From assembly GCA_905250885.1 (NCBI GenBank), contig CAJNOQ010001142.1, forward strand, positions 1 through 35,294: a stretch of 35,294 bases of DNA. Direction: 5' to 3'. A program made the translations under genes and the position numbers. The notes below the pieces were generated by a model. It had not been told where the DNA came from, searched no databases, and saw only the letters and a program-made list of their open reading frames with translations. The first letter of the stretch is position 1. The number at the start of each line of letters is the position of its first letter. The DNA is from Didymodactylos carnosus (taxonomy: Eukaryota > Rotifera > Eurotatoria > Philodinida > Philodinidae). This document shows, one piece after another, positions 1-10,532 of this stretch.

Positions 1-10
1 ACTGCACACG

Positions 11-32
11 ACATATATATATATTTATATAT
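11..32. repeat. AT microsatellite
   Basis: A short alternating AT tract opens the window. It is simple sequence with no visible function. Confidence 0.8.
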
Positions 33-130
33 GGCACAAGTCTTTGTTCTATTTCTTCTCTTTAATAGTGGTACAGAAACAAGATGGTAAGGTGACTAGT
101 GCGGTTAATATCACATTTTATATATGTCAC

Positions 131-200
131 CGCAAAGTAAGAGTCGAACCAGGGTACTTTGAATTAGAAATCTACGATACTACTATTGAGCTAACTTGCC
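131..200 (-). tRNA. degenerate tRNA-Arg(UCU)-like sequence (tRNA pseudogene or tRNA-derived SINE head)
   Basis: Read on the minus strand, this 70-nt segment has an A-box-like word (TTAGCTCAATAGTAG) and a good B box (GGTTCGACTC) at tRNA spacing. Between them TTCTAATTCAAAG matches the anticodon loop and variable region usual for metazoan tRNA-Arg with anticodon TCT. The acceptor strands (GGCAAGT and ACTTTGC) pair only in part, the anticodon stem is weak and the T stem is poor. I read it as a decayed tRNA or the tRNA-derived head of a short interspersed element rather than a working tRNA. A covariance-model scan would decide. Confidence 0.4.
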
Positions 201-229
201 TGAGAAACTACTGAATAAATCTCATATTC

Positions 230-1045
230 GTAGTTATCGAATCAATCCTCACGAGTTACCACGTGTAAAAAAGTTACCACGCGTGATTACTCGTGAGCTT
301 CTGTCATAAGCATTTTACACAAAAAACTATTGGGTTTTAGTTTAATTAAAAGTTTAAAACTTTTTTCATGTGAAATTGACGCCTAGGAAGATCCTCTAGA
401 AAAATAGGTGATGTCTGTTTTTCTTAGTTTCCAACTTTTCCAAACTATTTTAGTTAATACTTCCTCCCGGAGAACAAGATGATTCCCACGCATATTTCTA
501 CAGTAAATACCTTCGGCCTACAGGAAAGGTTTTCATCTGTATATATGTACAATTTTCGGAAGATATAGGAGAAATTTGTATTTATGCTTGCCGCTCAATC
601 TTCACGACATTTCGCACCTGTAAAAGGTTTCTCACATGGACGCGCGTTAAACGTAAGAATTTTGTCACTAGGGGTTAAGCGTGAATATTATTCACGAAAT
701 GAGTTGCGTGAAAAACTGATGTGCGAATAAATGTGAAGATATTTCTCACAATGAAATTAGTGGGAAACATTTTCACGCGCAAGTGATATTTTTTTACGGA
801 AATTTTAACATGAGAAATTCACGTGTTTCACAAAATTCACGATTTGAAATTGAAATTGTGTGAAATTCACGATTTTCACCTATGATCACGTGCAAAAAAT
901 ATGACGCGAAACGTTTTCGTGACCAGTTTACCCGTTGTCACAAGTGAAATATATTTTTCACGCGTGCTCACACACCATTTTACGATGTTCACGTGCGATC
1001 ACAATTCAATTCACGATATTCACGCGTGTACATACCGTGGTACTT
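230..1045. repeat. interspersed TTCACG / CGTGAA word array
   Basis: This gene-free stretch is packed with the hexamer TTCACG, its complement CGTGAA and extended forms such as TTCACGTG, TTCACGCG and CACGTG. Density is highest from about 600 to 1040. At 250-298 a small hairpin is visible, CTCACGAG pairing with CTCGTGAG around two GTTACCACG words. The words occur in both orientations at irregular spacing, so this is not a simple tandem satellite. It resembles the subterminal repeats of foldback or MITE-type elements, but no terminal repeat or target duplication was found. Confidence 0.55.
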
Positions 1046-1687
1046 ACTAAAATTTCCCCATGGACAAAGTGTTCTAAATAATAATATAATAATATAAATT
1101 ATAAATTTATTTTTCTGTGAATGTACACACTTCGAAGAAAAGCATTTTATAGCAATATTGAAGTTGAGAGCTAGGACTGTTGAATAAAACAAATCATTTG
1201 GTAGAACAAGATCTGTTACGAAACTAAATAAGATTTTAATATCATTTTTCGATTATTTATTACTGCTTGTGAAGAGGTTGTGCTGTCCTTTGATAGAAGA
1301 CGCAGTACAGCATTCTTTTCATCATTTATTAGCATGAATATTTTTTACAGTTACTCTGTTTTATCTCCTCACATATTATATTATGTATTGAATTTGGAAT
1401 AATAAATGAAGTATAAAAAAAATTCTTCTGTTTTCATTTTATAGCGTCATCATACACATTATATATGAAGAAAAACAACAACAAAGTACAATAACAATAA
1501 GCAATAAAATACAATAACTATAAAGTATTCTTGCTAATAAATGAAGAAAAGAATGAAGTCTTGCAACTTCTACCGGATAAGTATATAGTAGCATTCGGTA
1601 CACACAAGATATCGAACGAAAAGAAATTTAAGAAGCATAAAGACAAACTCTAGGATTCAAGTCGTTGTTATCATATTCATTAAGAGG
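1046..1687. other. no gene seen; AT-rich upstream region of the ZIP gene
   Basis: AT-rich DNA with short ACAATAA-type simple repeats around 1475-1520. No coding signal, RNA gene or clear promoter motif was recognised. The ZIP transcription start presumably lies here. Confidence 0.5.
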
Positions 1688-2924
1688 ATGAATAAGTTTT
1701 TACTTTTTGTCATTATTTGTCTTTTCAATCAAATTTTTCAAACTGATCAAAAAATATGGAATAAAAAAATGATATCAAAGATTGATACAACAACACCAGA
1801 ATCAGATTTATGCGTATTATCTGATGATGAAATTAATGCTGATTATAAATCAACATTGCGTATAATAAGTATCTTTGTTATTTTATTCACATCATTTCTT
1901 GGGGCCTCATTGTCAGTTGCTACACTACGGGTTAAATTTCTTCATCTAAATCCGATTATAATCAATGTGGGAAAATTTTTTGGATCGGGGTAAGATTTTC
2001 TTCGTCACCTACTATAAACAATAAATAACATAGACTTATCGTTTTTATAGTGTTGTGTTAGCAACAGGCTTTATTCACATGTTACCGACGGCTATGGAAG
2101 CGTTAACTGATTCTTGTCTACCTAATTCGTGGAAAGTTTACGGTGCTTATGCTGGACTTTTTTCAATGATAGCTGTATTAACAATGCAATTAATTGAATT
2201 TATTGCCCATCAACGATATCGAAATATTGGCAAAGTAGATGTATCAACGAATCCGGAACCACCAGTAGTAATCGAACAATGTTGTAATCATGATGATCAT
2301 CAGACAGATCAACAAGACCACAAAGTCCAATTTCAAGAGCAACAAAAATCCACAATAGTAAAAGTAGAGGCTGAAAAGATAGAATTCGACAATGAACATG
2401 AGGGTTGTTTCCATGGAGCTGCATTACAAGAATCACAACAACATAAAATAAGTACATATTTATTAGAAATCGGCATAGCAACCCATAGTATTCTAATTGG
2501 AATTGCATTAGGAACAACAAATGGTTCAGAATTTGTAGCACTATTTATTGCAATTATATTTCATCAATTTTTTGAAGGCATTGCTTTAGGTGCACAAATA
2601 GCCAGACTAAATCAAACATCATTATTACCAGCGATATGTATGGTCATTTTTTTTGCAATAACAACACCTATTGGCATAGCTATTGGAATAGGTATTCATG
2701 CAAGCACTTATAGTCCAAAATCTACTGCTGCATTACTAGTCAACGGAATATTTGATTCAATTTCAGCTGGAATTCTTATTTATATCGCATTAGTTAATTT
2801 AATCGCCGCGGAATTTTCTAATAGTCGAACATTTTACGTACTTAGAACAAGATTAAAAATATTATATTATGTCTCATTATATATGGGAGTGGCACTAATG
2901 AGTATTGTAGCGTTATGGGCATAA
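1688..2924 (+). CDS. ZIP-family zinc/iron transporter (SLC39-type membrane protein), two exons
   Basis: Predicted zinc or other divalent-metal importer in a cellular membrane. Exon 1 is 1688-1989; a 61-nt GT...AG intron (1990-2050) splits a Gly codon; exon 2 is 2051-2924. The product is 391 aa. The first 18 residues look like a signal peptide. TM1 is near residues 57-80. The junction gives the ZIP TM2 signature FGSGVVLATGFIHMLP. A long loop rich in His, Asp, Glu and Gln (CCNHDDHQTDQQDHK) precedes TM4 with THSILIGIALG. TM5 carries the metal-site motif HQFFEGIALGAQ. TM7 has NGIFDSISAGILIY and the C terminus ends in ALWA. Length and eight-TM layout fit the family. FIHMLP, FDSISAGILIY and the ALWA end resemble plant, fungal and protist ZIPs more than animal ZIP1-3 from memory, so a horizontal origin is possible. 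The ATG at 1688 gives the full signal peptide. Confidence 0.93.
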
Positions 2925-4240
2925 TAAAAAGTCTGTGATGAATATGCATATAACTTATCTAAAATAAGTTTAATTTAACACGTCTATGTCCAAGTTTTTT
3001 CTATCGCTTGAAATTAAAGTTTTCTGTTCAGCAAGTTCACAACAAGAAGATAATATCTTTCAATAACAGCTTTCGATAGGTTATAAAATCGCTATAATAT
3101 AACTTTAGAATGATGAAAAGTCACTAATTGTCTCGTCTTTCACATTCAGCTGCAGCACATTTTCTTTCTAATCAACGGAAATGCACACGATGTTGTGTTA
3201 GTAAAGTTTTGTAAATCTTGTAAAAAAGCAATTCATATAAAGTGTTTTGAAAAAAAAAATCACTCTGACAAAGATAATTAACTTACTAAAATTATTTTAG
3301 TTGTTGAAACAGGTGTTCCTTAAATATTCTTTAATTCAGTTGTTGTTGTTCAAGATTATGTATTAACCTTTAGAATGATATCTGAACCATTGTTGTCCTA
3401 AGTCTGGTTGTTTAGATATTCGCCACAGTATCTTTAAAGATACAGTGAGCACAAACGGATTAAATCAGAATATATATTTTGTCGTCTAAGTAGCTTTATA
3501 TGTTGTTATGTTCAGACAAACTTTCAGTCGAATAAATGCATCTGAAAGGATGTAATAACTAACAAAACGAATCCAAAACTTAAAAAGTCACTTACTCATC
3601 GAATCAGATATCATTTCTAGGAGCTTTTCTTCTTTTGGGCTTTTACTGTGCAGCCTACGTTATTTTAATCCTCATATATCTACATCTCATTTTATCTCTC
3701 CACTCTCTATACACTTATACTAGTCTATTATACACAATATACCGTTCTTCATTACTTTCAGTAGCACTGGTTAGTGTCTGTGAAACATATATATTTGTCT
3801 CTCTACCGTTCTTACTATCGATACTCGTTTTTATTCTTTCTGATATATAAACGGTTTAGGATTGTGTTACTTGAGATTGAAAGTTGTACTTTTGAAACAT
3901 ATTATACAGTTTCTGATTGATTAAAACCAAAATAAATTTAAAACATTAAAAAACAGCTGAGGTTACTCTCATACAGATATTAAAATTATTATCCCTCAAC
4001 AAATTCAACATTTTTAATAACTTAACCTAACCTCTGTTATTTTGTGAAGAAGCAAATTGAAGCAAATATAGCTTAAACATGACGTTTAACACAAACTATC
4101 GGAAGGTTTTTACACGATATGAATAAAGTGCAAAACAGCTCCATTAGGAAAATCAACTAACGACGTAAAAAGTAGCAGTAGTCTAACGACGTGGCTGAAG
4201 CGTAGCTTTTCACTACCAGCACTTAATAAGATCGTTTTGA
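2925..4240. other. no gene seen
   Basis: AT-rich sequence after the ZIP stop codon. The only open frame of note (3635-3850, +) is Leu/Tyr/Ile-rich pyrimidine-biased sequence with no family signature, and is treated as chance. No repeat boundaries or RNA genes were recognised. Confidence 0.5.
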
Positions 4241-4529
4241 CCAGGGATCCCAGATCTAAAAGACGGAAATGAGCAAAGAAAAATTTAAAATCAGACAAAA
4301 ATAAGAAAAACAAGTTAGAAATCAGAACGTTATTTGTTGTCATATAATACAAAGTAGAATAGAATAAAAAATTTTCGAAAAAAAGATTATAAATCAAATT
4401 TTCGTTCAATATCAAACAAAGATTCTAAAATAGGAAAAAATTCCAAAAATAAAAAAATAAGAAACGAGACAGAAAAAAGTCTCAAAATAAGACTTTTTCT
4501 TCTAAAATCAGACGATCTGGGATCCGTGG
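4241..4529. mobile_element. short MITE-like element with GGATCCCAGATC terminal inverted repeats
   Basis: The left end CCAGGGATCCCAGATCT and the right end (reverse complement CCACGGATCCCAGATCG) match at 14 of the first 15 positions and lie about 289 bp apart. The interior is A-rich with repeated words like AAAATCAGAC and AAAATAAGAC, the last close to the right end. No open frame could encode a transposase, so it would be non-autonomous. No convincing target-site duplication was found, so the superfamily is unassigned. Confidence 0.55.
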
Positions 4530-7500
4530 TTTTCACGCTTCATGATTAACAGTTTTTCGAACAAACACTTGCCGAAAATTTGATTATGCTTAAGTTTCAA
4601 ACTATGCCGATTTCTAATGGATATGTACTAATTTTTTCAAGAAAGAAAAATGTAAGTGGTATCTGTGATCTCTATAGTTGAACTATATTTTCTTGTTTCT
4701 TTCCTTATACAGGATACAACTGCCATTTAGGATAATTTCTCTTGTGTAACTAACCAACAAAAGAGGACTACACTTACTCAAAGTTCACTCAAAACACCAA
4801 GCCAAACCTACTTAAACATCTTAAAAAGCTTTCAGTCATCAAGAATCATGCTAGACACTGCCTTTTCTTCAAAAGTATTACTCCAGTTCAAAAGCGCTAT
4901 GCTACGTTCAATGAGAATATCGCTACTTGCTTAGTGCCAACTGTAAAAGTAATTATTTTTGCAACCAGCGTATGTATAAAGATGAAACTTTCAGAAAATG
5001 TGAAAGTGATAGTCACTATTCATTTCCCATTATTTCCGCTCGATACGTCTGGCGCAAAAAAAGCCAGTTTTTCAACCTCTCTCATAATTAGCAAGAAAGG
5101 GTGTCTGAAATGTGGCTCAATAAATTCAAACACTGTCGGTATTGATCTATTAATGGTGTGAAAGGTGAATTTTCACCAAAAGTGAGATTTGTTGTTAAAT
5201 GCATTTAGACTGACTGCTAAGATCGTTTCCAAGATACAATAAGCTCCGATATTTTTTGAATAATTCTCGATATGAGAAATGGGAGAAACTCTCGGATTTT
5301 AGTAATCAGTAGACAAGACCGATGAACATCGATTCATGAAAGGAACATGTCCCAATCGCTATCTGAAAATGGTGCACTTACGAGTGAAATAAGGTGAGGT
5401 TTACATTCTATGCTGCTAAATTTGAACATTAGTAGGTGGGTTCGAATCAAGGAATTCGACTCTAGTAATCTATTCAAATCTGAGATCTCCATCTATCGCT
5501 ATTTTTTTGGTATGCCTATATTTCTCTTTAGGCATTCATGTCAGATGATCTTTGGGTTTGTTAAACGAAAAGAATCCTGATAAAGCATCCCCTAGCGTGG
5601 CTAAAATGTGAAAATTCTCCTGTTTTATGCTGAAGTGATACTTGAAAAACACGCCTAACGTGGTGTGGATTAATTTTCAAAGACGCGTCCGTCCAAATAG
5701 GTACGTAAACGATTCAAAATTATTTGACAAGGGGTCTATCGGTTCCAAAAACATTTAGTATTAATGGTTTTAATTAAACATGATTAAAATCATAAAACTA
5801 ATATTTCAATAACACTGAAATGTTCAACAAAAACACAGATGCCTGCCATATACAAGAAAAATTTGCAAATATTGTACACTTACTGGCTTTTTCAAAAGAC
5901 TCAAAAGGTAACATGCTCTCGAATGAAAAAATCTGGAGTCGTTGCTGAAAAACTGCAAGTAAATCGATGCCACAATAACTGTTAATTGAAAAGTATGACT
6001 TTTCTACAAGTTTCAGATGAGTATTTAACATGCGGTTATACAGACTCCAAAAAGGAATTGGACACATAGACTTTATTCTTGTACTACAATGAGGTTGACC
6101 ATTTTTGAATATTACGAAAGATGCAAATCAGCATACACACCAATATATGTATCCTCCAAGTAATCGAAAATGGCTTGACATTCATCAATAACAAAACGTT
6201 AAATTTGCAATAAGACGTGCGTGACATGCAAACTTTTTTTATATTCACATTTTTAACAGGTTTTTACCGTTCTTTCGATCCGTAGAAGTATATGAAGAAC
6301 TATTATATAGAAGTTTTGCCGCACTTTTTCCACGTTTTTATAAACGGTGACAGTCATTTTTAACGTTAGAAATCAAATTATGACAGCTTGTTTATAAAGT
6401 TGAAACGATCTTGACAATGCGTTGCTTACGAACAAATACACTGCAAAAAGTTACTGTTTAGAAAACATTAATTAAGATGAATATATTTTATAAATTATAC
6501 ACTAAAAAATGATGTATCGTAGTGTCATGTCGCAATGGAATGGGTGGCCCTTCCTCTAGGCTTTTAAGAGATTTTTCATACTTTTTGCTCACTTTTAAGA
6601 GGGTTGTGGATGTTGCTGACACGGCCTACTGAATTAATATCCACCAGTTTTAAATCAATCAAAGTTTTCTGGTTACTATAGTCCAAATTTCCGAAGCCTA
6701 AGAGTATCCTTAAAAGACGTACATTGATGTTTTTTCCGTTCTTTGCGTCTAATCATAACAAAAAATATATGTTATATTAGTAAGATTTGGCGATTTAAAG
6801 GAGAAAAATAATTATTTTCATCGTGCTTCTTTCGAGAACGTTCCTAGAATGAGTTCATTTCTAACATCATCTTTTTTTCTCTCATTTTCTCTTGGCTCTA
6901 TCAAGTTGGTGCTTCTCCTCATTTCTTATATTAACAAGAGACTGGCGTCACCTGCCCTCGTCGTCCATAAACGAACGTTTTATATGTATTATATTTCGCA
7001 AATCAATCCGTCATGCTGTGGAGCTAGTATGAAAAGTACTTCGACTATAACGACCATTTCCTGAGCAAAATTTTATTGATGAGTCACTGCTATCGATGTT
7101 TGTTTTAGGTAAATTCTCTGTGAACTAACTCCAGAACAACACTGACTGATTTGTAATAGTTAACTACATAGAATTTGAAAAAACAAATATAAACGCAAAT
7201 ATAAACCCACCACAAATGTTAACTTTCCAAACTCACACAACTGTGAGAGCTGGCGGAAGTTACATAAAACTCATGACTATAGTACGTTAGCGTACATTTT
7301 GTTTCTTATCATTGTTCGAATTCAAGTAATCAAAAAGACTTTCTGCGCTAGTTATAATATGTGTCTCATTTCTAAATCAATGTCTTCTTCAATTTTTCCA
7401 CCTCCGATTCGATGTATCCATCGCATGCACTCTCACAAACGCAGTTTCATAAACGTCAAGGATAGAATAATGAGACAGATTAGGTATAATTGACGTTTAT

Positions 7501-7589
7501 TCTCCAAATTGATGCAGTGCGTGTTCAATCCTCTATTTGATGTATCACACATTTCCGTCTTCTCTCTCACACATTCCGTTTCACAAAGC
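4530..7589. other. no gene seen
   Basis: About 3 kb of AT-rich intergenic DNA. Short open frames at 4934-5161, 5798-6067 and 6849-7064 show no recognisable domain and have compositions expected of random AT-rich sequence. A tRNA-like B-box word (GGTTCGAATC, near 5440) lacks an A box at the right distance. No inverted or tandem repeat of note was recognised. Confidence 0.45.
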
Positions 7590-8474
7590 ATGGTGAACTC
7601 TGAGGGGTACGAGCGTCTATCATTTATATTCAATATCTTAGTGAATGCAATACATTCTCTCAACATCTTGGCTACATCGGTGTATGTCAGTGTTATGCTT
7701 TCTAACCGTCCACTGCGCACGAATAGATTCAATTTATTGACAGTGAATGTTTGTCTAGCGTCGACTCTTCTATCAGCAACGTTAATCGCATTTACATCGT
7801 TGAAATTTGATAGCAGCAGTAACAGCAATGTAGTTCCGTGTCGCGTTCAAGCTTTTCTTCTGAACAGTTCATCATGTCAAATGATGTATGCTCATTGTGT
7901 TGTATCGATTAACCAACTATTCACCATCATTTATTCGACCCGCCAACACTTTTTTGAAACGTTCAACTGGTTGATTGTTTGTCTCGCAGCACAGTGGACT
8001 CTAGGTTATGTCTTTCCTTTGCCGTATCTCTTTCGATCTTCGTTCACTTGTACGAGCGATTATAACAAAAACGATCAGCTGCTGAGAGTGTATACACTGC
8101 TCTTCACGTTGTGTATCCCCGTCTGTATCATCTCAACGAACAATATGGCTATTTTCTGCTTTGTTCGAAAGTCAGCAAATCGTGTGCATCATAGTGGCGA
8201 ACAACGGCAAGTGGTGAAATACTCTGACCGAGACGTTCATCTGTTAAAAGTGTTCATCGTAAAATTTATCGTGTTTATGTGTGGGTGGGGACCGTTGTTC
8301 GTTCTGCAAGTATGTGACTCAGATCAGTCGGTTTCACAGTTAGTATATATTCTCTTTCAGCTATTACCTGCAATGAGTTTACTATGCAGCATACTCATAC
8401 TATATCATTCGAATGCTGAACTGCGCATGTATCTAGCTGATTTAATCAATCGCAATATATGTCGTTGTTCATAG
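7590..8474 (+). CDS. rhodopsin-like 7TM (G-protein-coupled) receptor, single exon, ligand unknown
   Basis: Predicted cell-surface receptor of 294 aa from the ATG at 7590; an ATG at 7509 in the same frame would add 27 residues ahead of TM1. Numbering from 7509, seven hydrophobic segments lie near residues 38-63, 76-98, 116-141, 151-171, 191-219, 243-268 and 278-299. Cys111 (PCRVQAF) at the start of TM3 and Cys181 (FTCTSD) in the second extracellular loop fit the conserved class A disulfide. TM6 has CGWGPLF in the place of the CWxP region. The DRY motif at the end of TM3 is not recognisable (NQLFTIIYSTR) and the NPxxY of TM7 is replaced by SILILYHSNAELR. It resembles the intronless, divergent receptors common in bdelloid rotifers, possibly neuropeptide-type. 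The sequence shows no ligand and no intron. The opposite-strand frame at 7433-7828 is a shadow. Confidence 0.75.
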   Translation: MVNSEGYERLSFIFNILVNAIHSLNILATSVYVSVMLSNRPLRTNRFNLLTVNVCLASTLLSATLIAFTSLKFDSSSNSNVVPCRVQAFLLNSSSCQMMYAHCVVSINQLFTIIYSTRQHFFETFNWLIVCLAAQWTLGYVFPLPYLFRSSFTCTSDYNKNDQLLRVYTLLFTLCIPVCIISTNNMAIFCFVRKSANRVHHSGEQRQVVKYSDRDVHLLKVFIVKFIVFMCGWGPLFVLQVCDSDQSVSQLVYILFQLLPAMSLLCSILILYHSNAELRMYLADLINRNICRCS

Positions 8475-8916
8475 AGAAATGGTCGATGCTCGAAAGAAGA
8501 TGTCTGCGATAATTCGTGTATTACTCATCATTCCTGAATTACTTTTTTACTTGTAAACTTCTAAACAAATTACATAAATTTTACAATATAAATATAGATA
8601 GAATATCTATCTAGCTGGGGGTAGAGTTGTAAAGTCTCTCGTCATCTATTTGTGCTGCTGGAGGAAAAAGACTACTTTGGGCATCACCTCAAAAAAGTTA
8701 ATTTAAAAATTCTTTGTATGGTTATGAAGGCTCAGATAAACTGAAAAATGTGTAAAATCGCTTTCTTTATAAAATGCGATCAAAATTAAGTCGAAAAACA
8801 ATTCCAAATCAAAATCAAGGAACAGTGGCCTACCTCCTTGAAAAACTCATGAAACCAGGGTCTCTGGCAAACCAAGATATTCGAAAACTAGAAGTGCGTT
8901 GAAAATAGCTCCGTCA
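8475..8916. other. no gene seen
   Basis: AT-rich 3' flank of the receptor gene. Nothing recognised. Confidence 0.45.
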
Positions 8917-9138
8917 TATAGAGAAAACATTTCTGAAGAAAATACGACGTTCCCGAGCTCTCTAGGACATTTTTTCGTGTAACAGCATTCAATTTACGGA
9001 AGGCTGTAAGGTCGTACCTTTCTTGTTTTCTCTTGAGTTCTACTAGTATGGGGCCTTCCGTAAATTGCATGCTGTTTCACGAAAAAATATCGTAGAGAGC
9101 TCGGAGACGTCTTAGTTTCTTCAGAAATGTTTTCAGTT
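8917..9138. mobile_element. small foldback (MITE-like) element with about 85-bp arms
   Basis: The left arm (about 8920-9003) and right arm (about 9053-9138) are inverted copies of each other with a few mismatches. Shared words include CATTTCTGAAGAAA, CGAGCTCTCTA and CAATTTACGGAAGGC. The spacer is about 49 bp. The open frames crossing it arise from the repeat. No target duplication was found. Confidence 0.7.
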
Positions 9139-9224
9139 CCAGTCGTTATCTTCTCAAAGATATACAGAGCGGTTTTCTTGTAGAAACCGTCCATTGTCCT
9201 TTTTACTGGGCATTTGAATATTTG

Positions 9225-9440
9225 TTTTAGCAATAGTGCGAAAGTCCATAAACATTTTTTTTATAGATTTTCGAACATGCTCTTTCCAATGGTGAGGTTT
9301 TTGAGATATAAATATATTTTTTATGAGTTTTCCAAAGATCCGGTCTTCAGAAAACTCACAAGAAATTATTTAGTTTTGAAAATCTCACCATTGGAAAGGG
9401 TATACTCGAAAGCCCATAGAAAAACGTGTTTATAGACTTT
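9225..9440. mobile_element. second small foldback element
   Basis: Left arm 9248-9302 and right arm 9378-9434 are inverted copies sharing CTTTCCAATGGTGAG and a diverged outer part (CATAAACATTTTT against TATAAACACGTTT). A smaller hairpin sits inside, GAGTTTTC against GAAAACTC at about 9326-9358. It lies about 110 bp from the preceding foldback, and the two may belong to one composite insertion. Confidence 0.6.
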
Positions 9441-10532
9441 CATACCAATTCTACAGGATATGTCTGCCTACTCTATAGAAAAAATGCATACTGTAAATCA
9501 CTAACATCTCTAACTATAGAACGAATAAATTCAAATAAATATCTTTCGAGCTTGATTCTTTTGCATCTGCCTATACACTTGAACATTAAAAATCATTAAG
9601 GTTTAAAGAAGAAGCATGTATTCTCTATTTAGATGGCTGATAGTTAGAGCAAGCTTTCTGACTCTACAATTCTATTCTGACTTCGATTTAAATTTTTTTT
9701 GTTTACTCGTCCCCTGTCGACCAGATTTTTTTAAAAGTCTTGTTATTAGGTCAGCAAAATTGACGATAAGCAATTGTAAATACTGTTTGTGTGAAGCTGG
9801 CTTTTACTGATTATTTCGTCTAGCTCATGAAAACATTTCGGAAGCTCAAAATTGTCCTTAATACGTGTATGATCTTTTGGACAGTTATATAACTATCGAT
9901 TAGTAAACTGTCTCAAATATTTAAATTTGACGATTCTTTTCTTGTATCATTTGTTGGAAAAAATATCATTGAATAAAAGTTTCCATACTCTAAATGAATA
10001 AATAATAATGCAACACTATCCTGAGGTCTTTTTACTGTATATGATGCGGATTAATCTACTAAAAGTATAGATCACGATATCGTACATTCTCCAGTAATGA
10101 AGATTAGCTTTGTTTGTAACAAGATTTGTCTCGAAACCTTAAAATTACAGATGAAAAAATAGAAATTTATCCAATAATTGGGGGTCTCTGCATCACTTAT
10201 ATGAAATGTTCACCAGCTGATTTATCTTCGCGTTCATATAGCCTGAACAATGTTTTTATTATTCGGTAACTTTCAAAAACCCGTCTTTTTTCAACGCTCA
10301 TATATAAAATGATAAGAGTTATTCATTCTTATCTCGTGCGACATTAATACACTTATCTAATCAAGTAGATTCTAAAAAGCTTTCTCTTAATAGCACACTT
10401 TGATTATTTTTACTGAAATCTTAGAAGCCGATATGACGTATGTTCATTTATTTAGCGCAAGCTTAAATGGGTAAAAAAGTTCTTAATGTTCATGTATATC
10501 AAGTGCAATATTTTTTATATTCTGAAATAATT
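9441..10532. other. no gene seen
   Basis: AT-rich intergenic DNA downstream of the oxidoreductase gene (minus strand). It presumably contains that gene's 3' UTR. No domain, RNA or repeat was recognised. Confidence 0.45.

Noticed and set aside
2200-2541. 113-codon minus-strand open frame
   Set aside because: Lies antisense to exon 2 of the ZIP gene; its sequence is explained by the real coding strand.
3635-3850. 71-codon hydrophobic open frame on the plus strand
   Set aside because: Pyrimidine-rich low-complexity DNA gives Leu/Ile/Tyr by chance; no signature, no neighbouring exon.
5435-5450. B-box-like word GGTTCGAATC
   Set aside because: No A box at tRNA distance and no acceptor pairing.
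7433-7828. 131-codon minus-strand open frame
   Set aside because: Antisense to the 5' part of the 7TM receptor gene; no domain of its own.
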